Shown: positions 41,661 to 51,222, counted from the first letter of the stretch. The stretch: DNA of 56,180 bases from CAYSDH01 sp964429805 (GCA_964429805.1 CAYSDH010000013.1:1-56180), one strand, 5' to 3'. Notes: a model not told the origin generated them from the sequence alone. Program-made: numbers and translations.

Positions 41661-42726
41661 GTCGCAAAACATATTGCTGCTCTTGCTTGTCCTGTTAAAT
41701 GGACTCGTGGGCATGGGCTGGTTTTTAATCAAAGACCAGTATGAGTTTGCCGACACGCAGTTTTTCTGGCTCTTGCTGCTCATACCTGCACTCAGTGTTT
41801 GGTACTTCTTAAACAATCAGAAGAAACATGCCGATGTCTCTATTTCGAGCCTAAAGAAATTCTCCGGTAGTGGCATGTCTGTGTTTGAGTATCTGCGTCA
41901 CCTTGCACCGATACTGCGCATGGCTGGACTAGCAATACTTGTCATCGCATTGGCCCGTCCGCAAGACAGTAAGAGCTGGGAAAACAGAAGTACAGAAGGA
42001 ATTGACATTGTAATTGCCATGGACGTGTCTGCGTCAATGCTGGCCGAAGATTTTAAACCTAATAGATTAGAAGGTTCTAAAAATGTCGCCATGGATTTTA
42101 TCCGTCAGCGACCAGATGACCGCATTGGACTGGTGATCTATGAAGCAGAGTCATTTACTCAAGTTCCGCTAACCACTGACCATAGAGTACTCGAAGAGAT
42201 GTTCTCTAAAGTCAACACTGGTAACCTGGAGAGCGGCACAGCCATTGGCATGGGCTTAGCCACTTCTGTGGCGCGACTGAAAGACAGTGACGCAAAAAGC
42301 AAAATTGTCATTCTGCTGTCAGATGGAGAGAATAACAAAGGAAGTATCCAACCGCTTGATGCGGCTCAAATTGCACAAACTTTTGGTGTAAGAGTCTACA
42401 CCATTGGGGTGGGAAAAAAGGGAACAGCAAGAGCCCCAGTAGGGATTAGAAACAATCGCTATGTGTATGACAATGTTGAAGTGCGTATAGATGAAGAGAC
42501 CTTAAAAGAGATTGCCAGCATGACTGGAGGACAATACTTCAGAGCGACAAACAACAGGAAACTAAAGTCTATCTATGAAGAAATAGATCAACTCGAAAAA
42601 ACACGAATTAACGTGACTGAGTTCAGTAAAAAGACAGAGAAGTATTATCCCTTCGCGCTCTACGGAGCAGGTCTTATTCTGCTGGGCTTACTGCTGAGCA
42701 CACTCATATTGCGCACATTGACATGA
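41650..42726 (+). CDS. batA: VWA-domain protein BatA
   Basis: A 358-residue membrane protein. Two N-terminal helices (about 8-26 and 38-54) and a third near 91-105 precede the VWA domain with MIDAS Asp125-Ser127-Ser129 (IAMDVSASMLAEDFKPNRL). A C-terminal helix (about 337-356) closes it. This topology (BatA/BatB: helices, VWA, helix) places the metal-binding domain in the periplasm or cytoplasm according to the final insertion. First described in Bacteroides aerotolerance. The start overlaps the preceding gene by 11 bases. Confidence 0.93.
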   Translation: MNTKSQNILLLLLVLLNGLVGMGWFLIKDQYEFADTQFFWLLLLIPALSVWYFLNNQKKHADVSISSLKKFSGSGMSVFEYLRHLAPILRMAGLAILVIALARPQDSKSWENRSTEGIDIVIAMDVSASMLAEDFKPNRLEGSKNVAMDFIRQRPDDRIGLVIYEAESFTQVPLTTDHRVLEEMFSKVNTGNLESGTAIGMGLATSVARLKDSDAKSKIVILLSDGENNKGSIQPLDAAQIAQTFGVRVYTIGVGKKGTARAPVGIRNNRYVYDNVEVRIDEETLKEIASMTGGQYFRATNNRKLKSIYEEIDQLEKTRINVTEFSKKTEKYYPFALYGAGLILLGLLLSTLILRTLT

Positions 42727-43874
42727 GTAACCTGCACACATATAACACCAAGAAGACTGGCAGAGCGGTGCTCATTGTCGAAGTCATTTTTTGGGCACTC
42801 ATGGCACTGATTTATTTTTGGGTGCTTCCCTCCGTGTCTGGATTAAAGTTGCAGCGCGAGCAGCTCTGGTGGGGCCTTGTTATTTGTACGCTCCTCTCCT
42901 TCCTTTTTTATGCGGGTATAGTCTTGAGGCGAAAAGCCTTGGAGCGATTTGGAGACTCTAGGTCTGTGAGCCACATGGTACCAGAACTGAGCACCGCCAA
43001 GCAAATTTTGAAATTCTTCCTCTGGCGATTTGGATTGGCCTTTATCGTGTTTGGCCTAATCAACCCACGGTATGGAAAAAAACTGGCCGAAGTGAAGTAT
43101 CAAGGTATCGACTTGATGATCTGTCTTGATGTGTCTAACTCCATGCTAGCTGAAGACCTAAAACCTAACAGACTGAGAAAAGCAAAAAGAGCCATCAGTC
43201 AGCTCTTAGGCGATTTGCATGGCGACCGTATAGGTCTAATCGTGTTTGGAGGAGACGCTTACGTGCAGCTTCCCATCACAACTGATTATGCCGCTGCGAA
43301 CATGTTTCTCTCGTCTGTAGATAATACGATGGTGCCTGTGCAAGGAACCGCAATTGGTGCAGCCATCAATCTGGCCGTTGAGAGTTTTGATGATGAACAA
43401 ATTGATAAGAAGTCCATCATCATCATTTCTGATGGTGAAAACCATGAAGATGACGCCATCACAGCGGCAGAGCAAGCCATTAAAGAAGGGTGCACAGTGC
43501 ACACCATTGGTATGGGCTCAGAAGAAGGTGCTCCCCTGCCCATATATGTAAATCGCGTCAAGCAAGGCTTTAAGAAAGACAAAGAAGGTAACACGGTTAT
43601 CTCTAAGCTCAATGAAGTAATGCTGCGTCAAGTGGCAGAAGCTGGAGATGGTATTTTTGTGCGCGCCACAAATGCAGAGACTGGTCTCAATGTGCTTTTA
43701 GATGAAATAGAAGCCATGGGCGACAACGATTATGGTACCGAAGAGTATGCCGATTATGAAGATCGCTTTCAGGTTTTTCTAATCATCGGAATATTATTGC
43801 TTGTGGTTGAGTTTTTGATACCAGAGAAGAAAAGCAGGTGGGCAAATAGAATCGATATTTTTGAAGCGACATGA
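42723..43874 (+). CDS. batB: VWA-domain protein BatB
   Basis: A 383-residue paralogue of BatA. Helices at about 15-35, 48-68 and 97-113 are followed by the VWA domain with MIDAS Asp136-Ser138-Ser140 (ICLDVSNSMLAEDLKPNRL) and a final helix (about 352-370). The shared LAEDxKPNR motif after the MIDAS shows the duplication. Coupled to batA and batC by 4-base overlaps. Confidence 0.93.
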   Translation: MSNLHTYNTKKTGRAVLIVEVIFWALMALIYFWVLPSVSGLKLQREQLWWGLVICTLLSFLFYAGIVLRRKALERFGDSRSVSHMVPELSTAKQILKFFLWRFGLAFIVFGLINPRYGKKLAEVKYQGIDLMICLDVSNSMLAEDLKPNRLRKAKRAISQLLGDLHGDRIGLIVFGGDAYVQLPITTDYAAANMFLSSVDNTMVPVQGTAIGAAINLAVESFDDEQIDKKSIIIISDGENHEDDAITAAEQAIKEGCTVHTIGMGSEEGAPLPIYVNRVKQGFKKDKEGNTVISKLNEVMLRQVAEAGDGIFVRATNAETGLNVLLDEIEAMGDNDYGTEEYADYEDRFQVFLIIGILLLVVEFLIPEKKSRWANRIDIFEAT

Positions 43875-44731
43875 AGTTAAGGTCTAGACATATTCTAAGT
43901 ATTTGCCTGTCATTCTTATTGGCCAGTCAGTTGGTGGCCCAAGAAGAGCGTAGCTTGCTCAGAAAAGGAAACTCGGCTTTTGAAAAAGGCGAAATCGAGA
44001 AAGCCAAAGAACTATATCAAGAGTCACTGAAAGTAGACCCAAGCTTTGGAAAGGCACAGTATAACATGGGTCACACATACTACTCAGCCGGAGATCTTGC
44101 CGCAGCTGCTGAGAAATATGAAATAGCCTCGGCCGATGCCATTGACAAAACAGAAAAAGCATGGGCCTATCATAATCAAGGTAATTGTTACTTAAACGCG
44201 GGCATTCAGCTCATGAACAATCCTCCTCAACCTGACTCGAGCGGACAAGCGCCACCAGACCCGAGCCAATACATTCAACAGAGCATACGCGCTTATAAAA
44301 ACGCACTTAGAAACGATCCCACTGATGAAGACACGCGTTACAACCTAGCCTACGCTCAAAAGTTGATAGACCAGGACTCTAATAACGATCAGAGTCAGGA
44401 TCAAGATCAGGAGCAAAACCAAGATCAGGAAGAACAAGAAAAGAGTGACGAAGGCGACAAGAATGAGGATGAGAACAAAGGTGATGAGCAAGATAAAGGC
44501 GATGAGGGTGACAAGGGCGATGAGCAAGACAAAGGCGACCAAGGAGATGAGCAAGACGACAAAGAGGGCGAGCAAGAGCAGACCGGAGAACCTGAGAAAA
44601 AAGAAGGCATGAGTAAAAAGGAAGCTGAGCAGATGCTTGATGCTTTAGACAAACAGGAAAAAGACCTTCAGCAAAAGAAAGGCAAGGAACGCATGAACGG
44701 CAAAGCCATCAAAATTGATAAAGATTGGTAA
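43871..44731 (+). CDS. batC: TPR protein BatC with acidic low-complexity region
   Basis: A 286-residue exported protein: signal peptide (about 1-22), three tetratricopeptide repeats (about 27-165; GNSAFEKGEIEKAKELYQES, AQYNMGHTYYSAGDLAAAAE, AYKNALRNDPTDEDTRYNLA), then an Asp/Glu/Gln/Lys/Gly-rich region (168-245) with imperfect GDEQDKGDEGDK repeats and a charged helix at the end. TPRs probably contact the Bat VWA proteins. The acidic region may be a flexible linker. Overlaps batB by 4 and batD by 7 bases. Confidence 0.9.
   Translation: MKLRSRHILSICLSFLLASQLVAQEERSLLRKGNSAFEKGEIEKAKELYQESLKVDPSFGKAQYNMGHTYYSAGDLAAAAEKYEIASADAIDKTEKAWAYHNQGNCYLNAGIQLMNNPPQPDSSGQAPPDPSQYIQQSIRAYKNALRNDPTDEDTRYNLAYAQKLIDQDSNNDQSQDQDQEQNQDQEEQEKSDEGDKNEDENKGDEQDKGDEGDKGDEQDKGDQGDEQDDKEGEQEQTGEPEKKEGMSKKEAEQMLDALDKQEKDLQQKKGKERMNGKAIKIDKDW
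44372..44605 (+). repeat. Imperfect tandem repeat encoding acidic low-complexity region of BatC
   Basis: Short 12-24-base units of the type GGCGATGAGCAAGACAAAG recur with small changes and encode Gly-Asp-Glu-Gln-Asp-Lys blocks. Purine-rich coding strand. Slippage could change its length. Confidence 0.75.
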
Positions 44732-46488
44732 TGAGAAGTCTTCGTCCATACCTCCTCCTTATTGCGCTGCTTGGCCCGCTGCTGGCCTATGCGCAAGTAA
44801 CCCTTGAAGCAAGCGTAAACCAAAATCCTGTGCGGATTGGCGAGCGATTTAAGTATACAGTCACTCTAGACGGTGTGAAGGGAAACATCATAGCGCCTGA
44901 TTTTAAAAATTTCAGAATAGTGGGCGGCCCCCAATCATCATCAAACATGAGTTGGGTAAACGGCACCATGTCGGTGACTAGCGCACAGACTTATTTTCTC
45001 ACTCCATTAAAAAAAGGTTCGCTGACTATCGCTCCGGCAAAGGCCAATACACGAGATGGGGAACTGAAATCAAACAGTATAGTGCTCGAAGTGGTAGAAG
45101 GTGATGCGGGTGCTCAAAACCAGCAGACCAATCAAAACAAAGCCACACAAGAGCAGTCAAGCGCGAGTAAAGAAGAACTATTTATCCGCATATACACGGA
45201 CAAAAAACAAGTTAGTAAAGGAGAACAGATAGTGGTTAGTTATGTGCTCTTCAATCGCTACCGTGGCTTTGAGATGGAGCATTATGAGATGCCCAAGCTG
45301 ACAGGTTTTTGGAAAGAAGACGTTAAAATCAATAACGTTACGTGGGAAAAGAAAAACGAAACAATAGGTAACAAGATTTATCAAAAAGCATACTTGGCGC
45401 GTCAAGTGCTCTTCCCTCAACGAGACGGAGAGTTAGAAATTGGCCCCTTTAATCTGGATGCACGTGTAGGCCGAAGCTTTTTTAATCAAGGGCAGCAAGT
45501 CAAGCTTAGGAGTAATACCGTGAAGATTGATGTAAGCCCACTTCCCTCCTCTCCGTCTGCGTATAATGGAGCTGTAGGAAGTTTTGACATGAAGGTAAAC
45601 CTGGACAGAACTGAGGTGGCAACCAATGAAGCCATAAACATGACCGTCAAAATTAGCGGGTCTGGAAACTTGAAATTAATCAATGAGCTACCGATAGAGT
45701 TTCCAAATGACTTTGAAGTCTATGACCCAAAAATCACCGACCGTATCAGCACAAATGCTGGTGGAGTAAAAGGAAGCAGAACCTTTGAGTACCTGATTAT
45801 CCCGCGCTACCCGGGCACCTATGACCTTGACCCTATAGAATTCTCGTACTACGACCCGGCTCAAAAAAAGTATCGTTCTCGCAGCAGTAAAGCGCTTAGC
45901 ATAGAGGTACAGCGCTCTGGCAATGAAGCGGAAGATGGAAGCAGCGCGCCAATGAGAAAGGAAGATGTGGCGGTGCTTGATTCTGATATCAGACACATCG
46001 AGACGGGTGCAGGCAGATGGAAAGAGAAGGACTCGCACTTTGCTGGTTCTGTAGGACACATGGCTGGAGTTGGCTTGCCGTTGTTCTTAATCATTGGCTT
46101 GTTCTTCTTTAAGCGCAGACAAAGCGAAATGGATGCTGATGTGGTGGGTACTAAAAAGCGTAAGGCTGGAAAAATGGCCAACAAGCATCTCGTGGCGGCC
46201 AAGAAACTTATGGATGCTGGAGATAAAGATGCCTTTTACGAAGAACTCTACACGGGCATAAACGGATACTTGGGTGACAAGTTTAACATCCTTTCTTCTG
46301 ACATGGGCGCAGACTCTATAAAGCGCACAATGACCGAACAGCAGGTCGATGCACAATTAATATCGCGTGTGGAGCAACTGAGAACGAATTGTGAAATGGC
46401 CAGGTTTGCACCTAATAGCTCGCTGTCAGATGCACAGTTATATGCCGAAGCAGAGTCACTCATCAACGCATTAGAAGAGAACACATGA
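44725..46488 (+). CDS. batD: BatD oxygen-tolerance-family protein
   Basis: A 587-residue protein. Signal peptide (LLLIALLGPLLAYA-Q), several beta-sandwich repeats in the BatD family (about 20-420; IRIGERFKYTVTLDG, RFKYTVTLDGVKGNIIAPDF, TNEAINMTVKISGSGNLKLI), a single transmembrane helix (about 448-468; VGLPLFLIIGLFFFKRR) and a cytoplasmic tail with helical repeats (LVAAKKLMDAGDKDAFYEE, NCEMARFAPNSSLSDAQLY). BatD is a large periplasmic partner of the VWA complex. Start overlaps batC by 7 and the stop overlaps batE by 4 bases. Confidence 0.92.
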   Translation: MVMRSLRPYLLLIALLGPLLAYAQVTLEASVNQNPVRIGERFKYTVTLDGVKGNIIAPDFKNFRIVGGPQSSSNMSWVNGTMSVTSAQTYFLTPLKKGSLTIAPAKANTRDGELKSNSIVLEVVEGDAGAQNQQTNQNKATQEQSSASKEELFIRIYTDKKQVSKGEQIVVSYVLFNRYRGFEMEHYEMPKLTGFWKEDVKINNVTWEKKNETIGNKIYQKAYLARQVLFPQRDGELEIGPFNLDARVGRSFFNQGQQVKLRSNTVKIDVSPLPSSPSAYNGAVGSFDMKVNLDRTEVATNEAINMTVKISGSGNLKLINELPIEFPNDFEVYDPKITDRISTNAGGVKGSRTFEYLIIPRYPGTYDLDPIEFSYYDPAQKKYRSRSSKALSIEVQRSGNEAEDGSSAPMRKEDVAVLDSDIRHIETGAGRWKEKDSHFAGSVGHMAGVGLPLFLIIGLFFFKRRQSEMDADVVGTKKRKAGKMANKHLVAAKKLMDAGDKDAFYEELYTGINGYLGDKFNILSSDMGADSIKRTMTEQQVDAQLISRVEQLRTNCEMARFAPNSSLSDAQLYAEAESLINALEENT

Positions 46489-47237
46489 AAAGATGGATTA
46501 GCATGTTAGTCTTCCTCTCTTCGCTTAACCTTCTCTGGTGTCAAAGCGATGTGGACACGCAGTTTGCCTCGGCCAACGCACTCTACGAGTCAGGCAATCT
46601 CGAAGAAGCCATTAAGACCTATGAATCACTAGCAGTGACATACGGCAACAGGCAGTTGGAGTATAATCTGGCAAACAGCTATTACAGGACTGGTCAAATA
46701 CCCAAAGCCATTCTTCATTATGAGCGTGCGCTCAGATATGCACCAGAAAATGAAGATGTAATCTACAACCTGAATCGCGCTCGGCTGCAGACCGTAGATA
46801 AAATGGAGTCTGAAGACAGTAACCGATTCTCGCAGTGGTGGAAATCAAAACTCATGCACGTTGGCGCTGATTCTTGGGCCAACATTTCCATTTTATTGGC
46901 AATACTCACCTTGGCCTTGGCTGCCCTTTTTCTATTCGGAAAGTCAGCCATGAGGCGTTTCGGGTTTAGTGCGGGTTTTGCCACTCTTGTACTTTGCTTC
47001 ATCTGCTTCTGGTTCTCTTTATCAGCAAAATCGGCTCAACTGGCTACTTCTGAAGCCATCATTCTAACAGCCAAAGTAGAAGTCATGAGTGCTCCAAATG
47101 ACAGCGCTAAGGAGCTCTTCATTCTGCACGAAGGCAGCAAAGTCTCTGTCTTGAGAGAAAGTGATGCGTGGATGGAAATAAAACTGAGCAATGGTGAAGT
47201 CGGCTGGTTAAAATCCAGCGACATGGAGATTATCTAA
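46485..47237 (+). CDS. batE: BatE: TPR plus SH3-like membrane protein
   Basis: A 250-residue protein. Signal (about 1-18), TPRs at about 25-110 (ANALYESGNLEEAIKTYESL, YNLANSYYRTGQIPKAILHY), two transmembrane helices near 132-150 and 160-180, and a bacterial SH3-like domain at about 190-250 (GSKVSVLRESDAWMEIKLSN, GEVGWLKSSDMEII). The arrangement is typical of BatE as the last gene of the operon. No clear terminator follows within the 48-base convergent gap. Confidence 0.9.
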   Translation: MKRWISMLVFLSSLNLLWCQSDVDTQFASANALYESGNLEEAIKTYESLAVTYGNRQLEYNLANSYYRTGQIPKAILHYERALRYAPENEDVIYNLNRARLQTVDKMESEDSNRFSQWWKSKLMHVGADSWANISILLAILTLALAALFLFGKSAMRRFGFSAGFATLVLCFICFWFSLSAKSAQLATSEAIILTAKVEVMSAPNDSAKELFILHEGSKVSVLRESDAWMEIKLSNGEVGWLKSSDMEII

Positions 47238-47284
47238 TGTGATAAAGACTCGCCAGAACGCAGCGCAGTCTCAGACAAATCAAC

Positions 47285-48094
47285 TTAGGCAGACAGTTCT
47301 TTCTTGCCTACTACCTCTTGTATAAAGGAAATACAGTGCTTGTTAAAGGCCTCGGCCTTTTCAATGTTAACCACGTGACCACACTTTGGGAAAATTCTCA
47401 ACACCGCATTGGCCCTTTCTTTCACGTACTCAGCCGCAGGATTGAGAAACAGATGGTCTTGACTCCCCATCAAGAGCAACCTTGGCACCTCTGAGGCCTC
47501 AGAGTAAAGGTCTTTCAAAGTCACGTGCAAGCTTCTGTACATTTCAGTCCACTTTCTAAACTCATCTAGACTGAGCGCTTGTGACTCACGGATAAAGACA
47601 TCACGTGATGTTTTGTGATTTGCTCTAGGCAACGCTATCCGCGCAGCGAACTTGTAAAACGCGCGATACCCAACCACTTTGGCTAAAAAGAGACTGGCGC
47701 TTGCTATTATCCTTAGTTTCCTGTTGAGCTGCACTATCGCTCCAGCCAGCACCACTGACTTCACACGGTCGTTATACAACTGCTCTACTCTGAGTGCTAT
47801 TATTGCCCCTAGCGACACGCCTAACACATGCACCTTCTCAAGCCCTACATGATCGACTACCGCCCACACTCGATGACTCACTAATGAAAACGTATACTCA
47901 TCATCTTCACTATCCGTATCAGCAGATTGACCATGACCAGGCAGGTCAACAATGAGCAGATTAAAGTGCTGTCCTAGCTCCTTCACTTGTCGCTTCCAAG
48001 TGCGCGTGCTACCACCCGCTCCATGAATCATAAGTAGCCACTCACCCTGTGGATGATACTCATGCTTATCAAAATGTAATAAAGACTCTTTCAT
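47285..48094 (-). CDS. Alpha/beta-hydrolase
   Basis: A 269-residue alpha/beta-hydrolase with oxyanion motif MIHGAGGSTRTW (22-33), nucleophile GVSLGA (Ser94), Asp near 212 (MGSQDHLF) and His near 241 (KCGHVVN). No signal peptide, so probably cytoplasmic. Substrate unknown. It lies between the convergent batE end and the divergent THUMP methyltransferase. Confidence 0.88.
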   Translation of the reverse strand: MKESLLHFDKHEYHPQGEWLLMIHGAGGSTRTWKRQVKELGQHFNLLIVDLPGHGQSADTDSEDDEYTFSLVSHRVWAVVDHVGLEKVHVLGVSLGAIIALRVEQLYNDRVKSVVLAGAIVQLNRKLRIIASASLFLAKVVGYRAFYKFAARIALPRANHKTSRDVFIRESQALSLDEFRKWTEMYRSLHVTLKDLYSEASEVPRLLLMGSQDHLFLNPAAEYVKERANAVLRIFPKCGHVVNIEKAEAFNKHCISFIQEVVGKKELSA

Positions 48095-48180
48095 ATAGAG
48101 CTTGCAATGTACAAGATGATTTCATTCAAAATTCATCAGAATGCCGATTTTCAAAATTGTGAAGACTAACTTCGCCAACG

Positions 48181-49320
48181 ATGAAACTCATAGTAAAGAC
48201 CATGCACGGGCTGGAGCCCATTCTAGCGCGCGAACTTTCTCAACTTGGCGCCAAGAATGTAAAGGAGTTAAAGAGAGCCGTTTCTTGTCAAGGAGACAAT
48301 GAAGTGCTTTACAAGGCAAATTACCACTGTCGCACAGCCTTGCGCGTCTTGGTGCCCCAAGAAGAATTTACCGCTTGGGATGAGCAAAGCCTCTACAAGT
48401 CTATTCAGAAAATGGACTGGTCTAAGTACTTAGATAATGACAAGACATTTGCCATCAATGCCACCGTCAATTCTGACCGCTTCACCCACTCTCACTACGT
48501 TGGTCTCAAAATAAAGGATGCCATCGTAGACCAGTTTAGAGAGCGCACAGGCAAGCGACCTGATGTCGATGTAGATGATCCTGACGTGCGCATTCACGCC
48601 CACTGCTATGTCGATCGATTTAGCATTAGCCTAGACTCATCTGGAGATGCATTGCATAAGCGCGGGTACAGAATTCAAGGACATGAAGCGCCTATTAATG
48701 AAGTGCTGGCCGCTGGTCTAATAGAGTTGAGTGGCTGGGACAAGAAGTCCGACTTTCTTGACCCCATGTGTGGCACAGGCACCATTGCCATAGAAGCCGC
48801 CATGATGGCCACCAAGACACCTCCAGGCCTGTTGAGGCGCAAGTATGGCTTTATGAAGTTTAAAGATTTTGATGAGGAGTTGTGGCAAAAAGTAAAGGCC
48901 GAAGGCTCTGACGCAATCATGGATTCAGCATGCGAGATTAAGGCCAGTGACATGTCTATTAAGTCTGTAGAAATGACTCGAGAAGCCGCCTCCATTATTG
49001 GACTAGAGGGCAGCATTGAGGTCACAGAGCAAAACTTCTTTCACACCAGTGCAGAAGACGCCACCGTGATAATGAACCCGCCTTATGGAGAGCGCATTGG
49101 CTCCATGGACATGAATGAGTTTTACAAAAGTCTGGGCGACCACTTTAAGCAAAACTATCAAGGATGTAATGCTTCGCTAATCTCTTCAAACCTGCAAGCG
49201 CTAAAGAGATTTGGACTGCGTCCCTCTAAGAAATCTGTGGTGTTTAATGGCTCGCTAGAGTGTCGTTTTCAGACCTTTGAGATGTATAAAGGTTCTAAAA
49301 AAGCCAAGTATCAGCAATGA
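48181..49320 (+). CDS. THUMP-domain class I SAM-dependent RNA methyltransferase
   Basis: A 379-residue protein. The N-terminal 45-160 is THUMP-like (NYHCRTALRVLVPQ, INATVNSDRFTHSHYVGLKIKDAI). The methyltransferase domain has motif I FLDPMCGTGTIAIEAA (192-207) and the N6/N2-adenine/guanine motif NPPY at 299-302. This fits the N-terminal methyltransferase half of RlmKL/RlmL-type rRNA or tRNA guanine methyltransferases. The stop overlaps the following glycosyltransferase start by 4 bases, although a functional link is not evident. Confidence 0.9.
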   Translation: MKLIVKTMHGLEPILARELSQLGAKNVKELKRAVSCQGDNEVLYKANYHCRTALRVLVPQEEFTAWDEQSLYKSIQKMDWSKYLDNDKTFAINATVNSDRFTHSHYVGLKIKDAIVDQFRERTGKRPDVDVDDPDVRIHAHCYVDRFSISLDSSGDALHKRGYRIQGHEAPINEVLAAGLIELSGWDKKSDFLDPMCGTGTIAIEAAMMATKTPPGLLRRKYGFMKFKDFDEELWQKVKAEGSDAIMDSACEIKASDMSIKSVEMTREAASIIGLEGSIEVTEQNFFHTSAEDATVIMNPPYGERIGSMDMNEFYKSLGDHFKQNYQGCNASLISSNLQALKRFGLRPSKKSVVFNGSLECRFQTFEMYKGSKKAKYQQ

Positions 49321-50423
49321 AGACCTTTGCCACGCTCTTTCCATTTTTAAGACCTGAGCACATTGACAAAGATGTTGGCAAAATCCCCTCACTACTTGCT
49401 AAGAGAGGCTATGACTCGATGCTTGTCGGCATAGAGCGAGATGGAGTCAGCTACCCAAAAATGACGATGAAGCTCGGTCTTCTCAAACCTGGCGGATTGC
49501 GTGGGCACTTGGAGATGAATGTGCTTTCCTTTCTTCAGTCTCAATCAGCCAAAATAGATGTACTTAATCTCTACCACCTGCGCAGAGACACTATCTTTTA
49601 CGGTCAGTGGTATAAGAAGCACAATCCACAAGGACTGCTCTATCTCAAAATGGACAGTTATAATGAAGAGCTGCAACGCGGTGTACGCTACTCGTCTAAC
49701 TTCTTCAAAAATCTCTACTTTAAGTTTCACGCCAACAAATTTCTGAAGGCTGCGGACCTTGTTTCTGTCGAGAATAAAGAAGGGCTCTCCCTACTCAAAC
49801 GGAGCTACCCGAAGCATGCACAGAAGATGATTTATCTACCCAATGGAGTAGAAAAACGGCTCATTCAAAAAGGAAGTAAAAAGCCCGTAATACTTAGTGT
49901 AGGTCGCATGGATGACCCTGTAAAAAACTACGATCTCTTGCTTGATGTCATCCCTCAACTTGACAATGATGATTACAGCTTTGTACTGATTGGCCGAGGG
50001 CATGAAGAGCGAGCAGAACAGTTCTTTTCAGCGTACCCTGAGATGAGAAATAGGGTCACTTTTATGGGGCCCATTCGCGATAGAAAAAAACTATTTGCGC
50101 AGTATGCCAAGGCCAGCATTTATGTGCAACCCTCTCTGCATGAGTCCTTTGGATTGGCCATGGCTGAAGCCCTCTGTCATGGTTGCTACTTGGTAGGCAC
50201 CACTGGCATGTCCGCTTTTTCTGACCTCAGCAACGATGGCGAATACGGAATATGTATCGACCCGCATGAGCCAGAATCGTTGAAAAAGGCCCTGCAATCG
50301 TTAATTACTAAACGCAAGGGAGGGATACCTGACCCTCAGTCAGTGGCTACCTTCGGCAAAGAACAGTTCGTTTGGGAAACCATAGCGGACAAGCTTGCTG
50401 AGGAAATTGAACTACGACTCTGA
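49317..50423 (+). CDS. GT4-type glycosyltransferase 1 of the surface-polysaccharide cluster
   Basis: A 368-residue GT-B glycosyltransferase. The C-terminal half has the GT4 hallmarks: LSVGRMDDPVKNYDLLLDVI, FVLIGRGHEE, VTFMGPI, and the E-x7-E motif in QPSLHESFGLAMAEALCHG. The N-terminal acceptor half (about 1-180) shows LYLKMDSYNEEL-like loops but no signal peptide. Adds sugars to a lipid-linked or growing glycan at the cytoplasmic face. Overlaps the RNA methyltransferase by 4 bases. Confidence 0.88.
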   Translation: MKTFATLFPFLRPEHIDKDVGKIPSLLAKRGYDSMLVGIERDGVSYPKMTMKLGLLKPGGLRGHLEMNVLSFLQSQSAKIDVLNLYHLRRDTIFYGQWYKKHNPQGLLYLKMDSYNEELQRGVRYSSNFFKNLYFKFHANKFLKAADLVSVENKEGLSLLKRSYPKHAQKMIYLPNGVEKRLIQKGSKKPVILSVGRMDDPVKNYDLLLDVIPQLDNDDYSFVLIGRGHEERAEQFFSAYPEMRNRVTFMGPIRDRKKLFAQYAKASIYVQPSLHESFGLAMAEALCHGCYLVGTTGMSAFSDLSNDGEYGICIDPHEPESLKKALQSLITKRKGGIPDPQSVATFGKEQFVWETIADKLAEEIELRL

Positions 50424-51222
50424 CATCGATTTTTCTGTTATCACTGTATGCCGCAATGCCGCGCGTACCATATCGCGCTGCGCCCAGTCCATAGTCGACC
50501 AGGAAGGCGTGACCGTGCAGTACATCGTCATTGACGGAGCCTCTACAGATGCTACTCTTGAAACCCTTGTTCCTTATTCTGCTCACATTGACACCCTAAT
50601 CTCAGAATCTGATGCGGGAATATATGATGCCATGAACAAAGGACTGGCTCAAGCCAAGGGCCGATGGGTAGCCATCATCAATGCAGATGACGCCCTCATG
50701 CCCGATGCGCTGAGCAAAGTCAAAGAAGTGTTTGAACGCACAGGGGCAGGCATCGTTCATGGAAATATTGTCAAGGAGAGAACCATCGCTGGAAAAACAT
50801 ATCAGCGAGTACAAAAGCCTGTGTTTAGCGACATGAAAAAGAGCATGGGTGTTAACCATCCAGCCACGTTTGTGTCACGCTCAGTGTATGACAATGTTGG
50901 TTTTTTTGACACACGATACGCGCTCAGCGCAGATTACGACTTTATACTAAAAGCTTATGAGGCGGGTGTGAGCTTCTCTTATTTTGACGAAGAGCTGACC
51001 CTTTTCTCGCTCAATGGCCAGAGTAACCTGCAATGCAAAAGCTTTTACGAAACCTTTCTTGTACATCAAAGACACAAGACAGGTTTTGCTCTACAACGAT
51101 TTTTAATGATAATTCAATGCACTACGAAGAAGACACTGAAGTCCTTGATAAGAAGGACAGCTATGATGATGGGGATGAGCACATATCTAAACCAAAGACT
51201 CGCAAAGAAATGGAGCAACTAG
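50407..51222 (+). CDS. GT2-family glycosyltransferase
   Basis: A protein of about 271 residues with a GT-A family 2 fold: FSVITVCRNAARTISRCAQS, YIVIDGASTDATLETL, then ESDAGIYDAMNKGLAQAKG and INADDALMP, where ADD is the DxD-like metal site. The C-terminus is basic and helical. I use the TTG at 50407 because GAGGA lies just upstream; a TTG at 50395 is possible. The start overlaps the preceding glycosyltransferase by 17 bases. It belongs to the WcaA/WcaE-like group, sugar unknown. The 3' end overlaps the following methyltransferase. Confidence 0.85.
   Translation: MNYDSDIDFSVITVCRNAARTISRCAQSIVDQEGVTVQYIVIDGASTDATLETLVPYSAHIDTLISESDAGIYDAMNKGLAQAKGRWVAIINADDALMPDALSKVKEVFERTGAGIVHGNIVKERTIAGKTYQRVQKPVFSDMKKSMGVNHPATFVSRSVYDNVGFFDTRYALSADYDFILKAYEAGVSFSYFDEELTLFSLNGQSNLQCKSFYETFLVHQRHKTGFALQRFLMIIQCTTKKTLKSLIRRTAMMMGMSTYLNQRLAKKWSN

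Noticed and set aside
44345..44575. Minus-strand hydrophobic frame opposite batC that looks like a membrane protein
   Set aside because: It is the mirror of the acidic repeat in batC: GAx-type codons read backwards give Leu/Val/Phe. No start signal or family match.
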